The notes beneath the pieces are model-generated. The model saw only the letters and a program-made list of their open reading frames with translations. It was not told the DNA's origin and made no database searches. The position numbers and the translations under genes were made by a program. Shown in pieces: positions 1 through 4,865 of a stretch of 14,933 bases of DNA (the first letter of the stretch is position 1; every line of letters begins with the position of its first letter). The stretch spans positions 44,163 to 59,095 of the forward strand of contig DBCX01000023.1 in NCBI GenBank assembly GCA_002293275.1, given 5' to 3'. This DNA is from Cyanobacteria bacterium UBA947. Lineage in GTDB: Bacteria; Cyanobacteriota; Vampirovibrionia; Gastranaerophilales; Gastranaerophilaceae.

Positions 1-264
1 GAATGGGCAAAAGAAGGCAGAATCCCGCTGCAAACATTGCGTGCGGACGTGGATTACGGGTTTGCCGAAGCTGATACAATGATGGGTAAAATCGGTGTTA
101 AGGTGTGGGTTTACAAAGGCAGCCTGATGCCGGGCGAAAAAGCCGATGCCAACATCAAAGCAAAAAGCGACAAGGGCGGGTTCAGCGCAGCACCGCGCGG
201 TGACAGACCCGAACGCGGCGAAAGAACAGGCCGCGGCAAACGTAAAGCGATTGAAACCGAATAA
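1..264 (+). CDS. rpsC: 30S ribosomal protein S3, C-terminal part
   Basis: The gene enters from the left edge; frame 1 reads EWAKEGRIPLQTLRADVDYG and continues for 87 residues to a TAA at 262-264. The stretch with the R-x-P-L-x-T-L-R-A-x-(V/I)-D-Y-G signature followed by GKIGVKVWVYKG is the conserved C-terminal domain of bacterial S3, a head protein of the small subunit that lines the mRNA entry site. The last roughly 35 residues are a charged Arg/Gly/Lys/Glu tail, as is common in S3. It is followed at 58 nt by rplP, the expected next gene of the S10 operon. The N-terminal KH domain lies outside the window. Confidence 0.96.
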   Translation, partial: EWAKEGRIPLQTLRADVDYGFAEADTMMGKIGVKVWVYKGSLMPGEKADANIKAKSDKGGFSAAPRGDRPERGERTGRGKRKAIETE

Positions 265-272
265 AGGTAAAT

Positions 273-285
273 GGGCAGGTTGCCC
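273..285 (+). other. small hairpin in rpsC-rplP spacer
   Basis: GGGCA (273-277) can pair with TGCCC (281-285) around a 3-nt loop. It sits in the 58-nt gap between rpsC and rplP and has no downstream T-run, so it is not an intrinsic terminator. It could mark an mRNA processing or stability site. This is an inference only. Confidence 0.35.
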
Positions 286-322
286 GTCAAGTCTAAACGA
301 CAAAGAATAAGGAAACAGAAAA

Positions 323-739
323 ATGTTAATGCCAAAGAAAACAAAACACAGAAAAATGATGAAGGGCCGTATGAAAGGTCACGAAACCCGCGGGGTGGAC
401 TTTGAATTCGGCAAATACGCGATACAGGCAGCAGAACCCGGCTGGATTACAAGCCGTCAGATAGAGGCTGCCCGTCGTGCAATGACCCGTGAAATCAAAC
501 GGGGCGGTAATGTTTGGATTAAAATTTTCCCTGATAAACCAATCACCGCAAAACCGGCTGAAACCCGTATGGGTTCGGGCAAAGGCAACCTTGAATACTG
601 GGTAGCTGTCGTTAAACCAAGAAGAATTATGTTTGAATTGGATTACTTTGACAGGGATATCGCAGTAAGAGCCCTTGAGCTTGCAGCGCAAAAATTACCA
701 ATTAAAGTGAAGATAATAGAAAAGGAACAGAAAAAATGA
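323..739 (+). CDS. rplP: 50S ribosomal protein L16
   Basis: The product is 138 aa, normal for L16 (about 136-144 aa). The N-terminus MLMPKKTKHRK and the motifs PGWITSRQIEAARRAMTR and RGGNVWIKIFPDKPITAKPAETRMGSGKG are diagnostic of L16, which binds 23S rRNA near the A-site tRNA and helps organise the peptidyl-transferase region. The start at 323 was chosen because MLMPK is the family's usual beginning and AAGGA at 309-313 lies 9 nt upstream; a second in-frame ATG at 329 is less likely. The stop codon overlaps the rpmC start in an ATGA arrangement, implying translational coupling. Confidence 0.98.
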   Translation: MLMPKKTKHRKMMKGRMKGHETRGVDFEFGKYAIQAAEPGWITSRQIEAARRAMTREIKRGGNVWIKIFPDKPITAKPAETRMGSGKGNLEYWVAVVKPRRIMFELDYFDRDIAVRALELAAQKLPIKVKIIEKEQKK

Positions 740-1152
740 AAATCAACGAATTAAGAGAAAAATCAGTAGCAGATTTGAAAAATGCGATTGGCAGCTGGAA
801 AGCAGACCTTTTCGGTTACAGATTGCAGCTTGCTTTGCACAAACTTGAAGACACAGCGGCTATTTCAAAAACAAAAAAGAACATAGCGCAGGCTAACACC
901 GTTATCAAAGAAAAAGAACTTGGTATCGAAGAAAAAAATAAAGCAAAAGCTGCGAAAAAACCTGCCAAAAAAGTAAAAGCGGTTAAATCAACTGTAAAAA
1001 AAGCGGCTCCTGCGGCGAAAAAAGCGGCTGCGAAAAAACCTGTTGCAAAAAAAGCGGCGGCAGCTAAAAAGCCTGCAGCGAAGAAAGTAGCGGCAAAAAC
1101 AACCGCAAAATCAAAAGCGGCAGTTAAAAAGACAGGCAGCAAAGCCAAATAA
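736..1152 (+). CDS. rpmC: 50S ribosomal protein L29 with long Lys/Ala-rich C-terminal extension
   Basis: Residues 1 to about 65 (MKINELREKSVADLKNAI..., YRLQLALHKLEDTAAISKTKKNIAQANTVI) match the two-helix fold of L29, the protein beside the peptide exit tunnel. L29 is normally 60-70 aa; this one is 138. Residues 68-138 are almost entirely Lys and Ala with some Pro, Val, Thr and Ser, in repeated KKPAAKK-like units reminiscent of histone H1 or DNA-binding tails. The tail is continuous in frame with no stop and uses the same codons as the rest, so it is not an obvious frameshift artefact. The gene overlaps rplP by 4 nt, with AAGGAA upstream. It sits at the usual L29 position between L16 and S17. 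Confidence 0.95.
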   Translation: MKINELREKSVADLKNAIGSWKADLFGYRLQLALHKLEDTAAISKTKKNIAQANTVIKEKELGIEEKNKAKAAKKPAKKVKAVKSTVKKAAPAAKKAAAKKPVAKKAAAAKKPAAKKVAAKTTAKSKAAVKKTGSKAK

Positions 1153-1217
1153 AGGGGTAAATGAAGGCGCCGGCATCCCCGCAAGATGACACAAAAATCG
1201 GCGCAGAGGAAAAATAA

Positions 1218-1463
1218 ATGCCAAAAAAAGAGAAACAAGGTACGGTAATCAGCAGCAAAATGGACAAGACTATTGTCGTGAAAGTGGCGGATTACAAAGC
1301 ACACTCCAAATACAAAAAAATTATGGAGACAAACAAAAACTACAAAGCACACGATGCACAGAATGTTTGCAGTGAAGGCGATACGGTAAAGATTGTAGAA
1401 TCCAAACCAATCTCCGGCGGCAAACGCTGGGCGCTGCTTGAAGTAGTGGAGAAAGCAAAGTAG
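1218..1463 (+). CDS. rpsQ: 30S ribosomal protein S17
   Basis: The product is 81 aa, normal for S17. The OB-fold signatures GTVISSKMDKTIVVKV, YKAHDAQNVCSEGDTVKIVESKPISGGKRWALLEVV are characteristic. S17 is a primary 16S rRNA binder needed for early 30S assembly. AGGA at 1206-1209 precedes the ATG at usable distance. The gene follows L29 after a 65-nt spacer that is longer than usual for this operon. Confidence 0.97.
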   Translation: MPKKEKQGTVISSKMDKTIVVKVADYKAHSKYKKIMETNKNYKAHDAQNVCSEGDTVKIVESKPISGGKRWALLEVVEKAK

Positions 1464-1471
1464 GGTAAGCG

Positions 1472-1491
1472 GTTTTGGCCGACCCCAAGAC
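1472..1491 (+). other. hairpin in rpsQ-rplN spacer
   Basis: GTTTTGG (1472-1478) pairs with CCAAGAC (1485-1491), 7 bp including one G-T pair, around a 6-nt loop. It is followed by the rplN ribosome-binding site rather than a T-run, so it is not a terminator. A role in mRNA processing or translational control is possible but inferred. Confidence 0.35.
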
Positions 1492-1509
1492 GCGATAAGG
1501 AAAGAAAAA

Positions 1510-1878
1510 ATGATTCAACAGGAAAGCAGATTACAAGTAGCAGATAACACAGGCGCAAAGGAGCTTCTTTGCATCCGTGTGATGGGCAGCTCAAACAAGG
1601 TGTTCGCAGGCGTCGGCGATGAAATCGTCGCGACCGTCAAAGATGCAACACCAAATATGGGTGTTAAAAAGTCCGAGGTTGTGAAAGCGGTTGTGGTAAG
1701 AACAAAAGCCGACATCAAACGTAACGACGGCTCGGTTATAAGATTTGACGAGAACGCCGCGGTTATAATCAACAAAGACGGCAACCCGCGCGGGACACGC
1801 GTATTTGGGCCCGTGGCGCGTGAGTTAAGAGATAAAGGCTACATGAAAATCGTTTCACTTGCGCCGGAGGTAATATAG
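1510..1878 (+). CDS. rplN: 50S ribosomal protein L14
   Basis: The product is 122 aa, the exact usual length. MIQQESRLQVADNTGAKELLCIRVMG, the KKSEVVKAVVVRTK strand, RFDENAAVIINKDGNPRGTRVFGPVARELR and KIVSLAPEV are hallmark L14 sequence. L14 lies at the subunit interface and is the docking site of the silencing factor RsfS. A purine-rich AAGGAAAG sits just upstream of the ATG. No anomaly was seen. Confidence 0.98.
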   Translation: MIQQESRLQVADNTGAKELLCIRVMGSSNKVFAGVGDEIVATVKDATPNMGVKKSEVVKAVVVRTKADIKRNDGSVIRFDENAAVIINKDGNPRGTRVFGPVARELRDKGYMKIVSLAPEVI

Positions 1879-1879
1879 C

Positions 1880-1935
1880 GCGAGCGAGCCGAGGCTGAAA
1901 GGGGTTTTGCTCCGGAGCCGCTGAAGGCGAGCGAG
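1880..1935 (+). repeat. direct repeat pair in rplN-rplX spacer
   Basis: GCGAGCGAG occurs at 1880-1888 and again at 1927-1935. Next to each copy is a related GAGCCG..CTGAA block, and a self-complementary CTCCGGAG lies between them. Together they fill most of the 74-nt gap between rplN and rplX. No coding potential is apparent. Function is unknown; the arrangement could fold or could be a relic duplication. Confidence 0.4.
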
Positions 1936-1952
1936 AAAGACAAAGGTAAATT

Positions 1953-2288
1953 ATGAAAGATACAAAAAGAAAATTAAACGTAAAAACAAGTGACAAGGTG
2001 ATTGTGCTTGCAGGCAAAGACAAAGGTAAAATCGGCAACGTGAGAAGTGTTGACCCGGCATCATCAAAGGTGATTGTTGAAGGTATAAACATGGTTACAA
2101 AAGCCCAAAAACCGCAGCCGGCAGCAGGGATTCAAGGCGGATTGATAAAAATGGAAGCGCCGATGAATTCATCAAATATTATGGTGGTTTGCCCGGCGTG
2201 TGACAAACCCACAAGAGTAAAACACGAAATTAAAGATGATACAAAAGTTCGCGTATGCAAAAAATGCGGCGAGCAACTGGATGTTTAG
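1953..2288 (+). CDS. rplX: 50S ribosomal protein L24 with zinc-ribbon C-terminus
   Basis: The product is 111 aa. A KOW motif is visible at about residues 11-35 (TSDKVIVLAGKDKGKIGNVRSV), followed by VIVEGINMVTKAQKPQP, typical of L24, an early assembly initiator of the 50S subunit near the exit tunnel. The C-terminus carries Cys80-x2-Cys83 and Cys102-x2-Cys105, a zinc-ribbon version found in many but not all bacterial L24 proteins. AAGG lies before the ATG. It is followed by rplE after only 9 nt, with the SD of rplE overlapping the stop. Confidence 0.97.
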   Translation: MKDTKRKLNVKTSDKVIVLAGKDKGKIGNVRSVDPASSKVIVEGINMVTKAQKPQPAAGIQGGLIKMEAPMNSSNIMVVCPACDKPTRVKHEIKDDTKVRVCKKCGEQLDV

Positions 2289-2297
2289 AGGTAAAAA

Positions 2298-2867
2298 ATG
2301 GCAAAGACAAAAAGTTTAAGAGCAAAATACAAGGACGAAGTCGTTAAGGCGATGACAGAAAAGTTCGGCTACAAGAATTTACATCAGGTACCGAAGCTTC
2401 ACAAAATCGTGCTGAATATGGGTGTGGGTGAAGCATCCCACAACTCAAAATTAGCCGAGGCGATTGAAACTCAATTGACAAAAATCGCCGGGCAAAAATC
2501 CGTCGTAACCAAGGCAAAAAAGTCTATTGCGACGTACAAATTGCGCGAAGGTATGCCGGTCGGCGCGATGGTCACGCTGCGCGGCGAGATGATGTATGAT
2601 TTCTTGCAAAAGCTCAACTGCGTTGTGCTCCCGCGTATCCGGGACTTTAGAGGTATCAACCCGAGAGCCTTTGACGGCCGCGGAAACTACACCATGGGCT
2701 TGAAAGAACAGGTTCTTTTCCCTGAAATCAGCTACGAAGAAGTTGATTTGGTAAAAGGTATGAACGTTTCAATAATCACAACGGCGAACACCGATGACGA
2801 GGCAAGAGAATTGTTGAGCCTTCTTGGGATGCCGTTCAAAAAATTAACAGGAGAACAAAATGGCTAA
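2298..2867 (+). CDS. rplE: 50S ribosomal protein L5
   Basis: The product is 189 aa, slightly longer than the common 179-180. Family signatures are KIVLNMGVGEA, KAKKSIATYKLREGMPVGAMVTLRG, LPRIRDFRGI, FDGRGNYTMGLKEQVLFPEI and TTANTDDEARELLSLLGMPF. L5 binds 5S rRNA with L18 and contacts P-site tRNA and the intersubunit bridge to S13. AGAGGT at 2287-2292 serves as SD. The 3' end overlaps rpsN by 8 nt, suggesting coupled translation. Confidence 0.98.
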   Translation: MAKTKSLRAKYKDEVVKAMTEKFGYKNLHQVPKLHKIVLNMGVGEASHNSKLAEAIETQLTKIAGQKSVVTKAKKSIATYKLREGMPVGAMVTLRGEMMYDFLQKLNCVVLPRIRDFRGINPRAFDGRGNYTMGLKEQVLFPEISYEEVDLVKGMNVSIITTANTDDEARELLSLLGMPFKKLTGEQNG

Positions 2868-3066
2868 TAAAGCAATGATTAACAAAGAAGAGCGCCGGAT
2901 GAAGCTCGCAGCTGCGGGTAAGTACCCGAAAGTAAGACTTCATAACCGCTGCAGCATCTGCGGAAGACCGCACGGATACCACCGTGATTTTGGTTTGTGC
3001 AGAATCCACCTGAGAGAAATGGCTCACAGAGGACTGCTGCCGGGCGTTACAAAAGCCAGCTGGTAG
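2860..3066 (+). CDS. rpsN: 30S ribosomal protein S14, zinc type with C-C-C-H ligands
   Basis: The product is 68 aa, close to the 61-aa Zn-containing S14 class rather than the roughly 100-aa zinc-free class. The C-terminal FGLCRIHLREMAHRGLLPGVTKASW is diagnostic. The zinc site reads Cys31-x2-Cys34-x12-Cys47-x2-His50; the usual fourth ligand is Cys, here the codon is CAC at 3007-3009. The N-terminus is about 7 residues longer than typical. S14 is a late-assembling head protein. GGAG lies just upstream inside rplE, and the start overlaps the rplE end by 8 nt. Confidence 0.96.
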   Translation: MANKAMINKEERRMKLAAAGKYPKVRLHNRCSICGRPHGYHRDFGLCRIHLREMAHRGLLPGVTKASW

Positions 3067-3120
3067 CAGCCGGCACGGGTTGTCCCGCCCGCGGCCCCGC
3101 AAAGGGATGCAGTTAAACTA

Positions 3121-3137
3121 CCGGACACGTGTTCCGG
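3121..3137 (+). other. hairpin/palindrome in rpsN-rpsH spacer
   Basis: CCGGA (3121-3125) pairs with TCCGG (3133-3137), enclosing an internal ACACGTGT palindrome. It lies in the 93-nt, GC-rich gap between rpsN and rpsH, which also holds a CGGG/CCCG mini-hairpin near 3075. No T-run follows, so it is not a standard terminator. In some bacteria S8 represses the spc operon by binding a structured mRNA site, but this site is in a different place from the E. coli rplE target and no homology is claimed. Confidence 0.4.
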
Positions 3138-3159
3138 CAAGTAATGAAAGGAAAAAACA

Positions 3160-3558
3160 ATGACAACATCAGATCCGATAGCAGATATGCTTACAAGAAT
3201 CAGAAACGCTAACCTTGTTTCTCACGAGAGCGTCCAAATGCCCTCATCAAAGCTTAAATTAGAGTTGGCGAAACTGTTAAAATCAGAAGGTTTCATCACT
3301 GATTACAGTGAAGAAAAAACCAACAGCTTCAAGACGCTTACAATCACATTGAAATACGACCAGAGCAACAAACCGGTTATCACAAAGCTCCAAAAGGTTT
3401 CAAAACCCGGGTTGAGAACTTATTCCAAATCCAAAAGTCTGCCGAAAGTACTCGGCGGGATGGGTATCGCGATAGTTTCAACAAGCAAGGGCTTGATGAC
3501 AGACAGAAAAGCGCGCAAAGAAAACGTCGGCGGCGAAGTTCTTTGCTACGTATATTGA
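3160..3558 (+). CDS. rpsH: 30S ribosomal protein S8
   Basis: The product is 132 aa, standard length. DPIADMLTRIRNA at the start, KLKLELAKLLKSEGFI, SKPGLRTYSKSKSLPKVLGGMGIAIVSTSKGLMTDRKARKENVGGEVLCYVY at the end are unmistakable S8. S8 binds the central domain of 16S rRNA and in E. coli is the autogenous repressor of the spc operon. GAAAGGAAAAAAC precedes the ATG. Confidence 0.98.
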   Translation: MTTSDPIADMLTRIRNANLVSHESVQMPSSKLKLELAKLLKSEGFITDYSEEKTNSFKTLTITLKYDQSNKPVITKLQKVSKPGLRTYSKSKSLPKVLGGMGIAIVSTSKGLMTDRKARKENVGGEVLCYVY

Positions 3559-3603
3559 TATTAGGACACAATTGACAGAAAAGTCCAAAGAAAGGAAAAA
3601 ACC

Positions 3604-4143
3604 ATGTCACGTATAGGAAAAATGCCGATAGAAATCCCGTCCGGGGTTGAGGTTAAACTAGAAGGAAACAAATTCACGGCGAAAGGGCCGCTGGGCGAGG
3701 AGTCTGTTGAGTTCCGTCCGGAGATAAAAGTAAAAATTGACGGCAATCAGGTGATTGTTGAGCGTATAAATGACGAGCGTATCGCGCGTTCGCTGCACGG
3801 ATTGTCGCGCACATTGATGGCAAACGCCGTTAAAGGTGTCAAAGAAGGGTTCGAAAAGAAACTTGAAATCCAGGGTGTTGGATATCGTGCCAACATGGAA
3901 GGTCAGGTTTTGAACTTGCAGCTGGGGTATTCGCACCCTGTAAAAGTCCAACCGCCGCAAGGGATTACAATTGCCGTTGAGGCCAACACAAAAATCAGTG
4001 TAAAAGGCTCTAACAAACAAACTGTCGGTGATGTGGCATCAGAAATTCGCGGTAAGCGTCCGCCTGAAGTTTACAAGGGCAAAGGTGTACGCTACGAAGG
4101 CGAATACATCAGACGCAAGGCAGGTAAAGCAGGCAAGAAGTAA
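3604..4143 (+). CDS. rplF: 50S ribosomal protein L6
   Basis: The product is 179 aa, standard. MSRIGKMPIEIPSGVEV, the first repeat (FTAKGPLGEE), the central LMANAVKGVKEGFEKKLEIQGVGYRA, LGYSHPV and the C-terminal EIRGKRPPEVYKGKGVRYEGEYIRRKAGKAGKK identify L6. L6 binds 23S rRNA near the sarcin-ricin loop and is needed late in 50S assembly. The SD is AAAGGAAAAA just upstream. Confidence 0.98.
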   Translation: MSRIGKMPIEIPSGVEVKLEGNKFTAKGPLGEESVEFRPEIKVKIDGNQVIVERINDERIARSLHGLSRTLMANAVKGVKEGFEKKLEIQGVGYRANMEGQVLNLQLGYSHPVKVQPPQGITIAVEANTKISVKGSNKQTVGDVASEIRGKRPPEVYKGKGVRYEGEYIRRKAGKAGKK

Positions 4144-4202
4144 TAAGTAAGCCCAGATGAACTCTTGCGGGTGGCAAGTCGGTTCGGGTGAGGAGAATAA
4201 AA

Positions 4203-4565
4203 ATGATAAAAACTAAAACAAGAAAAGTTCAGACGCAAAAACGTCACCAAAAAGTAAGACTTAAAGTTGCGGGTACAGCCGAGTTTCCGCGGCTGGCAGT
4301 GTATCGCAGCACAAAGCACATTTATGCACAGCTTATTGACGATGTCAGCGGCAAAACAATCGCGTCAGCGTCTTCTGTTGAGGCTGATTTGAAACTAAAA
4401 CACGGCGGCAACATAAAGGCAGCAAAAGTTGTCGGTGAATCCATCGCGAAAAAAGCCAAAAAAGCCGGAGTCGAATGTGTTGTATTCGACCGCGGCGGAT
4501 TTTTGTATCACGGCCGTGTGGCAGCGTTAGCCGATGCAGCGCGTGAAGCGGGCTTGATGTTTTAG
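4203..4565 (+). CDS. rplR: 50S ribosomal protein L18
   Basis: The product is 120 aa from the ATG at 4203. RLAVYRSTKHIYAQLIDD, the AKVVGESIAKKAKKAGVECVVFDRGGFLYHGRVAALADAAREAGLMF end are classic L18, which binds 5S rRNA with L5. The ATG at 4203 was preferred over an in-frame GTG at 4188 because GAGGAGA (4190-4196) is well spaced for the ATG and would lie inside the coding region of the longer version. This is the last ribosomal gene here: rpsE, which normally follows, is absent, and a convergent gene overlaps the stop by a few bases. Confidence 0.97.
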   Translation: MIKTKTRKVQTQKRHQKVRLKVAGTAEFPRLAVYRSTKHIYAQLIDDVSGKTIASASSVEADLKLKHGGNIKAAKVVGESIAKKAKKAGVECVVFDRGGFLYHGRVAALADAAREAGLMF

Positions 4566-4756
4566 GCAACTTTATTTAAAACACGACCCCAAACCTCGTT
4601 TACGGCTGCGAGATTATTAGGTGTGGGTTTCATTCTTGCAGTTTCAAGTAACGACCCCAATAACAAAGAGTCAGGTGTTTGCACCGGCCTTTTGGCGGTT
4701 TCTGCCAGTGTATTAGCAATCTTTTTCAAAGATGTTGGTGTTATTGCAGAAATCAT
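4562..4756 (-). CDS. small hypothetical protein, convergent to rplR
   Basis: The frame encodes 64 aa beginning MISAITPTSLKKIANTLAET and ending VNEVWGRVLNKVA. The case for it being real is a strong GGAGG Shine-Dalgarno (4769-4765) 8 nt before the ATG at 4756. A CTGACA-like element (4814-4809 on this strand) upstream is a weak promoter candidate. The stop overlaps the rplR stop tail-to-tail. The predicted product is soluble and largely helical, with no cysteines, signal or membrane segment. I do not recognise a family. A plus-strand frame over 4623-4817 lacks an SD and looks like a shadow. The gene fills most of the 300-nt gap between rplR and adhE. Confidence 0.6.
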   Translation of the reverse strand: MISAITPTSLKKIANTLAETAKRPVQTPDSLLLGSLLETARMKPTPNNLAAVNEVWGRVLNKVA

Positions 4757-4830
4757 AATTCATACCTCCTATACTTCCAAGGATATAAAACAGCGTAAAA
4801 ATAAAAATTGTCAGTAAGCCGGTTTTCGCA

Positions 4831-4859
4831 TTTACAAAAATTCATATCTAGGGTATAAT
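4831..4859 (+). promoter_or_regulatory. adhE promoter, near consensus
   Basis: TTTACA (4831-4836), a 17-nt spacer and a perfect TATAAT (4854-4859) form a strong sigma70-type promoter. The adhE ATG begins only 6 nt after the -10 box, so the predicted transcription start falls at or next to the start codon. No Shine-Dalgarno sequence fits in that leader. Confidence 0.85.
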
Positions 4860-4865
4860 AAGGCT

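Noticed and set aside
816..1352. Minus-strand frame rich in Phe/Ala over rpmC
   Set aside because: It is the complement of the Lys/Ala-rich L29 tail; lack of stops is a by-product of the AAA/GCN codons.
4188..4202. GTG at 4188 as the rplR start
   Set aside because: It would place the GAGGAGA Shine-Dalgarno inside the coding region; the ATG at 4203 is ideally spaced and matches L18 N-termini.
4623..4817. Plus-strand 64-codon frame between rplR and adhE
   Set aside because: No SD and it is antisense to the small minus-strand gene, which has a strong GGAGG site.
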